Shown in pieces: positions 15,770-24,473 of a DNA stretch of 64,000 nt. The DNA is from Bacteroidota bacterium (GTDB lineage: Bacteria; Bacteroidota; Bacteroidia; Bacteroidales; Dysgonomonadaceae). Where the stretch lies: assembly GCA_023437305.1 (NCBI GenBank), contig JAEZGN010000004.1, positions 124,001 through 188,000 on the forward strand, read 5' to 3'. The position numbers and the translations under genes are program-made. The notes below the pieces were generated by a model that made no database searches, was not told the origin of the DNA, and saw only the letters and a list, made by a program, of their open reading frames with translations. Within the stretch, counting starts at the first letter, position 1, and each line of letters opens with the position of its first letter.

Positions 15770-16537
15770 ATGATTATGGACAAGGAAACATTATTTGTTG
15801 CACTCAGCAACCAGAAAGGCGGCGTCAGAAAATCGGCTTTCACGATTCTGCTCGCCAGTTATTTTCATTACGTGGAAAATCTGAATGTGGCGGTCATCGA
15901 CTGCGACTCTCCGCAGCACAGCCTCGTACGTATGCGGGAGAGGGACAAAAAGGCCATTGACCGGAGCGACCATTATAAGCAGCAGATGATGGCGCAGTGG
16001 GAACGCATCAAAAAGAAAGCCTATCCGATTATCGGTGTCAGGGCGGAGAAAGCGAGGGAAGCCGCCGATGAGCTGGTGAAAAACAGCGAACATCCCATCG
16101 ACCTGGTTCTGGTCGATCTGCCGGGTACGGTGGACGCGCAGGGCGTGTTCCGTACCATTGTCAATATGGATTACGTGATTACCCCGATTACGGCGGACAA
16201 GATGGTCATGCAGAGCAGCCTCTCTTTCTCCACCACCGTGCTGGACTATATTCGCGACAGACCTGAAATCCCGCTGAAGGACATCCTTTTCTTCTGGAAC
16301 AAGATAGAACGCAGGGCCAATACCGAGGTGTTCGACATCTACCGGATGATGATGCAGCGACTGAAGCTGACAGTGTTGGAAACCACTGTTCCCGACACGT
16401 GCCGCTACGATAAGGAGCTGTCCGTCAGCAGCAAGAGTTATTTCCGCTGTACACTGCTGCCGCCTCCGGCCAAATTGCTGAAAGGGAGCGGATTCGTGGA
16501 GCTGGCAAACGAACTGAAAGAGAAACTTAAACTGTAA
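15770..16537 (+). CDS. traA: ParA/MinD-family ATPase TraA with altered Walker A
   Basis: A 255-residue ParA-like protein that heads the tra region of Bacteroidales elements. The N-terminus shows the deviant Walker A region NQKGGVRKSAFTILL at about residues 13-27 and VAVIDCDSPQ (Walker A' partner) around 43-52; DLVLVDLPGT lies near 112-121. Normally the loop reads KGGVGKS. Here the second-last glycine is Arg (AGA in place of a GGN codon), which should disturb phosphate binding. The gene follows a repeat tract that could be its DNA target, and is 5 bp upstream of the DUF3408 gene. Its role in transfer is not settled. Confidence 0.85.
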   Translation: MIMDKETLFVALSNQKGGVRKSAFTILLASYFHYVENLNVAVIDCDSPQHSLVRMRERDKKAIDRSDHYKQQMMAQWERIKKKAYPIIGVRAEKAREAADELVKNSEHPIDLVLVDLPGTVDAQGVFRTIVNMDYVITPITADKMVMQSSLSFSTTVLDYIRDRPEIPLKDILFFWNKIERRANTEVFDIYRMMMQRLKLTVLETTVPDTCRYDKELSVSSKSYFRCTLLPPPAKLLKGSGFVELANELKEKLKL

Positions 16538-16542
16538 CGCGT

Positions 16543-16983
16543 ATGGCAAAGAAAATAGTCGAGGTGGATGAAGACCTCCTCAAAGGAATGATGACGAGCG
16601 ATATCCCCCTGTATGGAAGGGATACGGAACGGAAGGAAACGGAACCTGCACCGAAAAAAGCGGCGACAGCCGAACCGGAAAATATCTCTGACGCTCCGGC
16701 GGAAAGAGAGATCTCGGAGCAACCGAAGTCAGTCAGGAACCGACGAAAAAAGGAAAGCGGTTCGGATTACCGGGAGCTTTTTCTGGTCAATACGCCGAGT
16801 CCGAACCGTTCGCAGACCTATATCAACCGGGATATATACGAACGAATCAAACGCTTCCTGCCGCTTATCGCGCCGGAGGTCAGCATCGCCAGTTACATCA
16901 GCAATATCCTGGGTGACCACATAGAGCGGCATTGGGAAGAAATCAATGAAATGTACAGTCGGGAACTTTCTAAACCGTTGTAA
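16543..16983 (+). CDS. DUF3408 family conjugation protein
   Basis: A 146-residue protein. The N-terminal 70 residues are charged and probably disordered. The C-terminal half has the DUF3408 pattern, with TPSPNRSQTYINRDIYERIKRFL and ISNILGDHIERHWEEINEMY, resembling a ribbon-helix-helix DNA-binding fold. This gene follows traA in related elements, corresponding by position to traB or traC. Likely a DNA-binding partner of TraA (inference). Spacing to both neighbours is under 6 bp. Confidence 0.8.
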   Translation: MAKKIVEVDEDLLKGMMTSDIPLYGRDTERKETEPAPKKAATAEPENISDAPAEREISEQPKSVRNRRKKESGSDYRELFLVNTPSPNRSQTYINRDIYERIKRFLPLIAPEVSIASYISNILGDHIERHWEEINEMYSRELSKPL

Positions 16984-16985
16984 CC

Positions 16986-17675
16986 ATGGAAACCTATTTT
17001 TATTTCAGTGTCAAGACGGTATGCTGCGGGTATCTCTTTTATCGCCTGTGGATTTTTCTGTTCAGGCAGCGGATATACGGCTTGTGGGAGGATATGGTAA
17101 AATACCTTCCCAAAAAGAAAGGGAAATCGGCTGAGCCGGTCACCGCTCCGAAGGTTGATGACAACGAGGTCATCGGCAAGACGAATATCGTCTATCTGGA
17201 AGATCCGGAAATCGACTGCAAGGTTCCGGCCCGTAGCGAGCCGCTTCCTCCGGCGGAGGAGATGGAAGAAGAGGAGGATATTTCCGCGGATGATGTGGAA
17301 TCCACTTTTACCGGTAACCCTCCGGGCGGATTGTCCGAAGAAGAGAAAGCGGAACTGATGTCGGATTATGTATCGGAAGTGGACGAGGACTTTTCCACGG
17401 GTATGACCTACGAGGACATGATGAATGCCGTCGGCGTGTTGACGGAGGAAAACCGCAATATGAACGATGAAAAGGTTATCCGTACCGTCAAGTCGATATA
17501 CGACATCCGGCAGACCGAGATATTCGATTTTTTCACCACCGAAGTGAGTAACATCGAACTGGTGGAGAGTCTTTTCAAGGAGTGTCTGGACGAATACGGT
17601 GAGCCTTTGCCGCAACGGAAAAAGGAAGCACCGCCGGAATCGGAGGAAAAGTTCGATTGGGATAAATATGTCTGA
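16986..17675 (+). CDS. Acidic conjugation protein with N-terminal membrane anchor (TraD position)
   Basis: A 229-residue protein. Residues 1-30 are hydrophobic and aromatic (SVKTVCCGYLFYRLWIFLF) and should anchor it in the membrane. The rest is strongly acidic, with EEMEEEEDISADD near residue 90, and ends in a helical domain containing the FTGNPP and MTYEDMMNAVGVL motifs. It occupies the position called traD in Bacteroides transfer regions. Biochemical function is unknown. A good terminator (17698) separates it from the traE operon, so traA, the DUF3408 gene and this gene form their own unit. Confidence 0.7.
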   Translation: METYFYFSVKTVCCGYLFYRLWIFLFRQRIYGLWEDMVKYLPKKKGKSAEPVTAPKVDDNEVIGKTNIVYLEDPEIDCKVPARSEPLPPAEEMEEEEDISADDVESTFTGNPPGGLSEEEKAELMSDYVSEVDEDFSTGMTYEDMMNAVGVLTEENRNMNDEKVIRTVKSIYDIRQTEIFDFFTTEVSNIELVESLFKECLDEYGEPLPQRKKEAPPESEEKFDWDKYV

Positions 17676-17697
17676 TACGCAACAATTGGATACAGGT

Positions 17698-17727
17698 AAA
17701 ATGGCAGAGCAACATCTGCCATTTTTC
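17698..17727 (+). terminator. Terminator after the traA unit
   Basis: AAATGGCAGA pairs with TCTGCCATTT around a 7-nt loop, followed by TTCTTTTG. It splits the transfer genes into two transcription units. Confidence 0.75.
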
Positions 17728-17796
17728 TTTTGCCTTGTCGGCAGGTGGATTTTCAGCCTTTCACCTCTCTTTTTCTAATCCTCAAAATCAGCTTCC

Positions 17797-17869
17797 GATG
17801 TAACGTGACGACATCCGGTGTAACGCATCGTCAGCTTTGTAAATCAACGAATTAAAGCCTATATATTCG
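17797..17869 (+). promoter_or_regulatory. Promoter module B for the traE operon
   Basis: GATGTAAC (17797-17804), 12 bp, GGTGTAAC (17817-17824), then GCATCGTCAGC, TTTG at 17836-17839 and a near-consensus -7 box TATATTCG at 17862-17869. The distance from the ATCG to the box is 35 bp, one helical turn less than in modules A and C. This should be the main promoter of the transfer channel operon, with traE starting at 17,913. Confidence 0.7.
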
Positions 17870-17912
17870 CTGTCGAAATCAAATTTTGTCTCACAATTTA
17901 AAGTTTTCGACA

Positions 17913-18209
17913 ATGAAAAAGAGAGTCATTTTTTCGGCAGCCATGCTGCTTGCGGCAACGGGGGCTTTCGCCCAGGGTAACGGAGTCGGCGGTATCGTCG
18001 AGGCGACCAACATGGTCACTTCCTATTTTGATCCCGCAACCAAACTAATTTATGCAATCGGGGCCGTGGTCGGCTTGATCGGAGGGGTAAAGGTCTATTC
18101 AAAATTCTCATCCGGCGACCCCGACACCTCGAAGACGGCGGCCAGCTGGTTCGGGGCGTGTATTTTCCTGATTGTGGCAGCGACCATCTTACGCTCATTC
18201 TTCCTGTAA
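17913..18209 (+). CDS. traE: Conjugation protein TraE (DUF4134), VirB2-like pilin candidate
   Basis: A 98-residue protein. It has a signal peptide (MKKRVIFSAAMLLAATGAFAQG) and two hydrophobic spans (about 47-65 and 78-97) around a short charged loop, the architecture of VirB2-type pilins. TraE/DUF4134 opens the transfer operon in CTnDOT-like elements. A TTG start 27 bp upstream is possible, but the ATG at 17,913 gives a proper signal peptide. It is followed after one base by traF. Confidence 0.88.
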   Translation: MKKRVIFSAAMLLAATGAFAQGNGVGGIVEATNMVTSYFDPATKLIYAIGAVVGLIGGVKVYSKFSSGDPDTSKTAASWFGACIFLIVAATILRSFFL

Positions 18210-18210
18210 T

Positions 18211-18543
18211 ATGGCGGAGTATTCTATCAACAAGGGAATCGGCCGCAGTCCTGAGTTCAAAGGATTGAAGAGTATGTACCTGTTTGTCTTTGCGGGCGGA
18301 CTGCTCGCCGTGTTCGTGATTTTCGTAGTCATGTACATGGCCGGAGTGGGACAATGGACCTGCATCGCATTCGGTGTCCTGTCGGCCTTTCTGCTGGTAT
18401 GGGGCACATTCCACCTCAATGCCAGGTTCGGAGAGTACGGCCTGATGAAGTTGCAGGCCCGCGGCAGCCATCCCCGGTACATCATCAATCGGAGGGCTTT
18501 CTTCCGGTTGTTTTCCCGTAACCATAACACACGAAGCGTATGA
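18211..18543 (+). CDS. traF: Conjugation protein TraF (DUF4133), VirB3-like
   Basis: A 110-residue inner-membrane protein with two hydrophobic spans (about 22-45 and 48-68), an N-terminal INKGIGRSPEFKGLK motif typical of DUF4133, and a basic C-terminus. By size, topology and position directly before the VirB4-like gene it corresponds to VirB3. The start at 18,211 is one base after the traE stop. The gene overlaps traG by 4 bp (ATGA), so translation is probably coupled. Confidence 0.85.
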   Translation: MAEYSINKGIGRSPEFKGLKSMYLFVFAGGLLAVFVIFVVMYMAGVGQWTCIAFGVLSAFLLVWGTFHLNARFGEYGLMKLQARGSHPRYIINRRAFFRLFSRNHNTRSV

Positions 18544-21056
18544 GAAATGTAATGAAAGCAGCCACGCTGGAAAGCAAGTTTCCGATTCTGGCGGTGGAAC
18601 ACGACTGCATCATCAGCAAGGACGCGGATATTACGATAGCCTATAAGGTGGAACTGCCCGAACTCTTCACGGTGACGCGGAACGAATATGAGGCCATCCA
18701 CTCGGCATGGGCGAAAGCGGTTAAGGTATTGCCGAATTACAGCATCGTGCACCGGCAGGACTGGTTCATCGAGGAGAACTACACGCCCGACATCCAAAGG
18801 GATGACCTCAGTTTCCTCTCCCGTTCCTTTGAAAGGCATTTCAATGAGCGGCCGTATTTGAGGCACACAAGCTACCTCTTTCTGACCAAGACGACGAAGG
18901 AACGCAGCCGTACCCAAAGCAATTTCACGGCACTCACCCGGAATTTCATCATTCCGAAGGAGATGCAGGACAAGGATACGGTGACACGTTTCCTGGAGAG
19001 TTGCGACCAGTTCGAGCGCATCATCAACGACAGCGGCTTTGTCCGTATCACGCGGATGCGGAAAGACGAGATTACCGGGACGGAAAACAGCGCGGGCATC
19101 ATCGAGAAGTATTTCTCGCTCTCGCAGGAGGAAACGACCTGCTTGCAGGACCTCACGCTCGGGGCCGCAGAGATGAAGGTCGGCGACAACTGCCTCTGCC
19201 TGCACACCCTGTCCGATACGGACGATTTGCCGGGCAAGGTGGCGACGGACATGCGTTATGAACGCCTGTCCACCGACCGGAGCGACTGCCGTCTTTCGTT
19301 CGCGGCTCCCATCGGGGTGCTGCTCACGTGCAACCACATCGTGAACCAGTATCTCTTTATCGACGACCCGGCCGAGAACCTGAAGAAGTTCGAGAAGCAG
19401 GCGCGCAACATGCACTCGCTGTCACGGTACAGCCGCAGCAACCAGATCAACCGTGAATGGATTGAGGAATATCTCAATGAGGCGCACAGCCTCGGACTTA
19501 CCTCCGTCCGTGCGCATTGCAACGTGCTGGCATGGAGTGACGAGCGCAACAGGTTCAAACAGATCAAGAACGATGTGGGAAGCCAGCTTGCGCTGATGGA
19601 GTGCAAGCCCCGCCATAACACCGTCGATACCCCGACCTTGTTCTGGGCGGCCATTCCCGGAAACGCGGGGGATTTCCCTTTCGAGGAGAGTTATTACACT
19701 TTCATCGAACAGGCTCTCTGTTTCTTCATCGGCGAGAGCTGTTCCAGGGATTCGCTTTCCCCGTTCGGTATCCGCATGGTGGATCGTCTGACTGGCAAAC
19801 CCGTCCATCTCGACATTTCGGATTTGCCGATGAGCAAAGGCGTGATTACCAACCGCAACAAATTTATTTTAGGGCCGAGCGGCTCCGGCAAGTCGTTCTT
19901 TACCAACCACATGGTTAGGCAATACTACGAGCAGGGAACACACGTCCTGCTGATAGACACCGGAAACTCCTACCAGGGGCTTTGCAACCTGATTCACAAC
20001 AAGACCGGTGGCGAGGACGGTATCTACTTCACCTACGAGGAGAACGACCCGATTGCCTTCAATCCCTTCTATGTGGAAGACGGCGTTTTCGACATAGAGA
20101 AAAAGGAGAGCATCAAGACGCTTATCCTCACCCTTTGGAAACGGGATGACGAACCGCCGACACGGGCCGAGGAAGTCGCCCTCTCCAACGCGGTGAATCT
20201 CTTTCTGGAGAAGATACGCACGGACGGCAGGCTGGTTCCCTCGTTCAATACCTTCTATGAGTTTATCCGGGACGAGTATCAGGAGATACTGAAGGAGAAA
20301 CGGACAAGGGAGAAGGATTTTGATGTCTTCAATTTCCTGAATGTCCTCGAACCTTATTATCGCGGCGGGGAGTATGATTTTCTGCTGAACTCAGACAAAC
20401 AACTGGATTTGCTGGGCAAGCGGTTCATCGTCTTCGAACTGGATAATATCAAGGACAACAAGGTTTTATTCCCCATTGTAACCATCATCATCATGGAAAC
20501 CTTTATCAACAAGATGCGCAGGTTGAAAGGTATCCGTAAGATGATCCTTTTGGAAGAGGCTTGGAAGGCCATCAGCAAGGAGGGCATGGCGGAATATCTG
20601 AAATACCTCTTTAAGACGGTCAGAAAGTTTTTCGGCGAAGCCGTGGTCGTCACGCAGGAGGTCGAGGACATCATCTCCTCGGACATCGTGAAAGGTACGA
20701 TCATTAACAACAGCGACTGCAAGATTCTGCTGGACCAGCGGAAATATGCCAACAAGTTCGATTCGATACAGGCCCTGCTGGGACTGACTGACAAGGAACG
20801 CGCGCAAATCCTATCCATCAATATGGCCAACAATCCTTCCCGCAGGTACAAGGAGGTCTGGATAGGGCTTGGCGGCTCCCAGTCTGCCGTGTACGCCACA
20901 GAGGTATCACTCGACGAGTATTACTGCTACACCACCGAAGAAACGGAAAAGCTGGAACTCATGCGCCTGACCGAGAAACTCGGGGGCAATATCGAGCTTG
21001 CCATCAGGCAGCTTGCGGCAAGCAAACGGGAGGGAAAATCATCATTGACCAACTAA
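18540..21056 (+). CDS. traG: Conjugation ATPase TraG, VirB4-like
   Basis: An 838-residue cytoplasmic ATPase powering the type IV secretion channel. The N-terminal half is the VirB4 dimerisation region. The ATPase domain contains Walker A LGPSGSGKSFFTN near residues 443-455 and Walker B MILLEEAWKAI at about 664-674. VVTQEVEDIISSDIVKGTIINNSDCKILL, near residues 700-730, is the conserved motif of the VirB4/TraG family. Full length for Bacteroidetes TraG. Couples with traF by overlap; 12 bp separate it from the unknown gene at 21,069. Confidence 0.95.
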   Translation: MRNVMKAATLESKFPILAVEHDCIISKDADITIAYKVELPELFTVTRNEYEAIHSAWAKAVKVLPNYSIVHRQDWFIEENYTPDIQRDDLSFLSRSFERHFNERPYLRHTSYLFLTKTTKERSRTQSNFTALTRNFIIPKEMQDKDTVTRFLESCDQFERIINDSGFVRITRMRKDEITGTENSAGIIEKYFSLSQEETTCLQDLTLGAAEMKVGDNCLCLHTLSDTDDLPGKVATDMRYERLSTDRSDCRLSFAAPIGVLLTCNHIVNQYLFIDDPAENLKKFEKQARNMHSLSRYSRSNQINREWIEEYLNEAHSLGLTSVRAHCNVLAWSDERNRFKQIKNDVGSQLALMECKPRHNTVDTPTLFWAAIPGNAGDFPFEESYYTFIEQALCFFIGESCSRDSLSPFGIRMVDRLTGKPVHLDISDLPMSKGVITNRNKFILGPSGSGKSFFTNHMVRQYYEQGTHVLLIDTGNSYQGLCNLIHNKTGGEDGIYFTYEENDPIAFNPFYVEDGVFDIEKKESIKTLILTLWKRDDEPPTRAEEVALSNAVNLFLEKIRTDGRLVPSFNTFYEFIRDEYQEILKEKRTREKDFDVFNFLNVLEPYYRGGEYDFLLNSDKQLDLLGKRFIVFELDNIKDNKVLFPIVTIIIMETFINKMRRLKGIRKMILLEEAWKAISKEGMAEYLKYLFKTVRKFFGEAVVVTQEVEDIISSDIVKGTIINNSDCKILLDQRKYANKFDSIQALLGLTDKERAQILSINMANNPSRRYKEVWIGLGGSQSAVYATEVSLDEYYCYTTEETEKLELMRLTEKLGGNIELAIRQLAASKREGKSSLTN

Positions 21057-21068
21057 AGCAATACGGAT

Positions 21069-22118
21069 ATGGGATTAAGGGACTGGGCGCATGAATGGCA
21101 ATGGCGGGCACGTAACGGAATCGGTTACGAGCAGTTGAAAGCCATTCGGAAAGATACAATGGAAATGCTGGAAAACAGGGACATAAAAGGACTGAAGGGC
21201 CTGCTGGATACCTATGCCGGGTCTTACGATATCCCCGAAGAAATAGCAATGGGGATAGCGAGGAAGAATTTCATACTTACTCCGGAAGATGCGGCAGACA
21301 AGGATATCCTGGCTGCGATGGAAAGCCTGAAATCCACTTGGTTCGTGCAGCAGCAAGGCACTCTTGCCTCGCTTCCGGTTGAGGAAGCCGACGGCATACA
21401 CGGTATGCTTGCCATGCACGTCTTTATGCTCGATGCCTATGTGGAACGTCATCCGGGATGCGGCATACCCCGTCCGGAACCGGAAGAGGTGGATGCCGCC
21501 CGCCGGATTCTCGACCGGCGGTACGAGGGAAAGGCAGACTGGCAACTCTGTCAGTTCATTCTTGTCCGGACTTTCCCGTCGGATTATGTCATGTATCGGT
21601 ACGGACTCGCGGAGGATTTCAACAGGTACTCCAAACTGAACGAGGAGTGTCTGAAAGCGATTGAAACGGGAGATAAAGACCGGGAAAAGAAATTGATGGA
21701 AGCCATCGGAAAGATGGAAACCACCCTTGAACGCAAGTCTGAAAAGGCTCTGGACAGCATCGAAGGAGCGCGTGTGCCGGATGAGTACCTCAAAGAGTTG
21801 GACGATGAACTGAGTAGACTTGCCGGACTTGTATGGGACCCGCGCCGGATTGAGGACTGTTACGGCGGCTTCCTGGAAAAACACGGCATCCGTGCGGACA
21901 GCCCTGTGCCGGAGCTGGAAAAGCAGATAGAGGAAGCCTATCGGTCGCTGGACGACAGGATTGTCCGGCTATGCGGCCGGAGTCCTTACGCGGACAACTT
22001 GTTCTCCGCCAAGAAAAGACAGACCGAGGCATGGGAAGTGGACCGGAAACATGCCCCGCATCTGCCCCGGCTGCCACCGAAACAGCAATCGTCAGGCGGG
22101 ATGAAACCCGCTTTTTGA
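21069..22118 (+). CDS. Helical protein of unknown function between traG and traI, 349 aa
   Basis: A 349-residue hydrophilic, helix-rich and acidic protein without signal peptide or membrane span, ending in a Pro/Gln-rich tail (HLPRLPPKQQSS). It takes the place where related elements have traH or nothing. Spacing is 12 bp after traG, and 41 bp before traI, so it belongs to the operon. I recognise no domain. It may be an accessory inserted into the channel operon, for example a chaperone or regulator of TraG, but there is no direct evidence. Confidence 0.7.
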   Translation: MGLRDWAHEWQWRARNGIGYEQLKAIRKDTMEMLENRDIKGLKGLLDTYAGSYDIPEEIAMGIARKNFILTPEDAADKDILAAMESLKSTWFVQQQGTLASLPVEEADGIHGMLAMHVFMLDAYVERHPGCGIPRPEPEEVDAARRILDRRYEGKADWQLCQFILVRTFPSDYVMYRYGLAEDFNRYSKLNEECLKAIETGDKDREKKLMEAIGKMETTLERKSEKALDSIEGARVPDEYLKELDDELSRLAGLVWDPRRIEDCYGGFLEKHGIRADSPVPELEKQIEEAYRSLDDRIVRLCGRSPYADNLFSAKKRQTEAWEVDRKHAPHLPRLPPKQQSSGGMKPAF

Positions 22119-22159
22119 ACCGGCAGACAAAGAGTATCAATCATTAAAAATTCAACAGT

Positions 22160-22789
22160 ATGAGATTAAAGATTTTTATGTTGTGCGTGGGTGCTTTGTT
22201 CATCACGCATACCTCCCGGGCACAGTGGGTCGTCACCGACCCCACGAACCTTGCCCAGGGCATCATCAACGCCACCAAAAACATCGTGCAGACCTCCACG
22301 ACGGCCACGAACATGGTGAAGAATTTTCAGGAAACCGTCAAGATTTACCAGCAGGGAAAAGAGTTTTATGACGGTCTGAAGAAAGTGAAGAATCTGGTCA
22401 AGGATGCCCGGAAAGTACAGCAGACCATTCTGATGATCGGGGATATCACGGACATCTATGTGATCAATTTCGAGCGTATGCTATCCGATCCCTATTTCAG
22501 TACGGAGGAACTCAGTGCGATAGCGGCGGGCTATACGATTCTGCTGGAAGAGTCCGCCAATGTCCTGAATGACCTGAGGAACATCGTCAACGAGAACGGT
22601 CTGTCCATGAGCGACAAGGAGCGCATGGAGGTCATCGACCTCTGCTACAATCGGGTTTACAGCTACCGGGGACTTGTGCAGTATTACACGAACAAGAATA
22701 TCGGCGTATCCTACCTGCGTGCGAAAAAGAAGAGCGATCAGGACCGTATCCTTGCCCTGTACGGTAGTCCGGCAGAACGCTATTGGTAA
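22160..22789 (+). CDS. traI: Conjugation protein TraI (DUF4141), VirB5-like
   Basis: A 209-residue exported protein with a signal peptide (LKIFMLCVGALFITHTSRAQ) followed by a long helical region (ATKNIVQTSTTATNMVKNFQETVKIYQQGKEFY). This pattern matches DUF4141/TraI and resembles the helical bundle of VirB5 minor pilins (by analogy). It sits between the unknown 349-aa gene and traJ (21 bp). Normal length. Confidence 0.85.
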   Translation: MRLKIFMLCVGALFITHTSRAQWVVTDPTNLAQGIINATKNIVQTSTTATNMVKNFQETVKIYQQGKEFYDGLKKVKNLVKDARKVQQTILMIGDITDIYVINFERMLSDPYFSTEELSAIAAGYTILLEESANVLNDLRNIVNENGLSMSDKERMEVIDLCYNRVYSYRGLVQYYTNKNIGVSYLRAKKKSDQDRILALYGSPAERYW

Positions 22790-22810
22790 CCATTCAAAAT
22801 CATAAGAGTT

Positions 22811-23818
22811 ATGATGTTATTGTCAATAGATTTTGAGAACCTGCACCAGATTCTGCGGAGTCTGTACCAGGACATGATGCCGCTCTGCTCCCAGATGACG
22901 GGAGTGGCGAAAGGCATCGCCGGGCTGGGCGCGCTGTTTTATGTCGCGTACCGGGTATGGCAGTCCCTTTCGAGGGCGGAACCCGTCGACGTGTATCCCT
23001 TGCTCCGGCCGTTCGTGCTGGGATTCTGCATCATGTTTTTTCCCAGTGTCGTGCTGGGCACCATCAACAACGTGCTGTCGCCTGTGGTCAAGGGGACGAA
23101 CAACATCTTGCAAACCCAGACATTCGACATGAACGAGTACCGTGAGCAGAAGGACCGGCTCGAATACGAGGCGATGAAGCGCAATCCCGAGATGGCCTAT
23201 CTGGTGGACAAGGAGGAGTTCGACAAACGGCTGGAGGAACTCGGCGTGCTGGACGCCATCGAAGTGTGCGGCATGTATATAGACCGGGCGATGTATAACA
23301 TGAAAAGGTCGGTGCAGGCGTTTTTCCGGGAGTTGCTGGAGCTGATGTTCCAGGCGGCGGCCCTCGTGATAGACACCATCCGCACGTTCTTCCTGATCGT
23401 CCTCTCGATACTGGGACCTATCTCCTTCGCCATTTCCGTCTGGGACGGCTTCCATGCCTCGCTCACCCAGTGGTTCGTCCGCTATATCAGCATCTACCTG
23501 TGGCTTCCGGTCAGCGACCTTTTCAGCAGTGTGCTGGCACGTATACAGGTGCTGATGCTCCGGCAGGACATCGAACAATTGTCCGACCCCACGTTCATTC
23601 CGGACGGCTCCAATGCGGTGTATATCACATTCCTCATCATCGGCATCATCGGGTATTTCACGATACCCACCGTTGCGAACTGGATCGTGCAGGCCGGAGG
23701 AGGCGCAGGAAACTACGGCAGGAATGTCAGCCAGGCAGCGGCACGTACGGGCTCCGTGGCGGCGGGAACGGCTGGTGCGGTCATCGGCAACATCGGTGGC
23801 AGGCTGATTAAAAGATAA
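22811..23818 (+). CDS. traJ: Conjugation protein TraJ, VirB6-like polytopic membrane protein
   Basis: A 335-residue polytopic inner-membrane protein with hydrophobic segments at about residues 37-52, 70-88, 185-215 and 270-290, a periplasmic or cytoplasmic charged stretch in the middle (YREQKDRLEYEAMKRN) and a Gly/Ala-rich C-terminus (GGAGNYGRNVSQAAARTGSV). This is the TraJ type of Bacteroidetes transfer systems and the topological counterpart of VirB6. ATG 22,811 is followed at once by a second ATG, so the start may be one codon later. Confidence 0.9.
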   Translation: MMLLSIDFENLHQILRSLYQDMMPLCSQMTGVAKGIAGLGALFYVAYRVWQSLSRAEPVDVYPLLRPFVLGFCIMFFPSVVLGTINNVLSPVVKGTNNILQTQTFDMNEYREQKDRLEYEAMKRNPEMAYLVDKEEFDKRLEELGVLDAIEVCGMYIDRAMYNMKRSVQAFFRELLELMFQAAALVIDTIRTFFLIVLSILGPISFAISVWDGFHASLTQWFVRYISIYLWLPVSDLFSSVLARIQVLMLRQDIEQLSDPTFIPDGSNAVYITFLIIGIIGYFTIPTVANWIVQAGGGAGNYGRNVSQAAARTGSVAAGTAGAVIGNIGGRLIKR

Positions 23819-23836
23819 CCTATCAAAATTTTCATT

Positions 23837-24460
23837 ATGGAGTTCAAATCATTAAACAACATCGAGAGCAGCTTCAGGCAAATACGCCTGTTCGGAATCG
23901 TGTTCGTTTGCATGTGCTGCGCCGTCATGTGCTATTCCGTGTGGAAGGCATACGGCTTTGCGGAGTTGCAGCGCGAAAAGATTTATGTACTCGACCAGGG
24001 TAAATCGCTGATGCTGGCTCTCTCCCAGGATTTGTCGCAGAACAGGCCGGTGGAGGCACGGGAGCATACCAGGCGTTTCCATGAGCTTTTCTTCTCGTTG
24101 TCGCCGGACAAGAGTGCCATTGAGGAGAACATACGGCGGGCGTTGTTCCTGGCCGACCGTTCCGCCTATACCCGTTACCGGGATTTGGCGGAGCAGGGAT
24201 ACTACAACCGTATCATTTCAGCCGGTATCAACCAGCGTGTGGAGATTGACAGCATGGCGTGCAACTTCAACGTGTACCCCTATGAGGTCATGACATACGC
24301 ACGGCAGCTGATTATCCGCGAGAAAAGCATTACGGAACGCAGCCTTGTGACAAAAGGCCGCCTGCTCAATTCAAACCGGAGCGACAACAATCCGCACGGT
24401 TTCATCCTCGAAGCCTTTCAGGTCATCGAAAACCGGGACCTGCGTGTGACGGACAGATAA
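23837..24460 (+). CDS. traK: Conjugation protein TraK, VirB8-like
   Basis: A 207-residue bitopic membrane protein: a short cytoplasmic N-terminus with the family motif FKSLNNIESSFRQIR, one membrane span at about residues 19-37 and a periplasmic domain. The conserved TraK motifs ARQLIIREKSITERSLVTKG and NPHGFILEAF occur near the end. VirB8-like proteins form the inner part of the channel. Spacing in the operon is 18 bp after traJ and 13 bp before traL. Confidence 0.9.
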   Translation: MEFKSLNNIESSFRQIRLFGIVFVCMCCAVMCYSVWKAYGFAELQREKIYVLDQGKSLMLALSQDLSQNRPVEAREHTRRFHELFFSLSPDKSAIEENIRRALFLADRSAYTRYRDLAEQGYYNRIISAGINQRVEIDSMACNFNVYPYEVMTYARQLIIREKSITERSLVTKGRLLNSNRSDNNPHGFILEAFQVIENRDLRVTDR

Positions 24461-24473
24461 AATTCAATACAAC

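Noticed and set aside
15498..15770. 90-codon frame ending in a TAATG overlap with traA
   Set aside because: The frame lies in the GGTTGCA repeat tract, several other frames are open there for the same reason, and the product is a Cys/His/Thr-rich low-complexity string. Stop-start overlap alone is not enough.
18195..19415. 406-codon minus-strand frame opposite traF-traG
   Set aside because: Antisense to well supported transfer genes, no motif, no ribosome-binding context.
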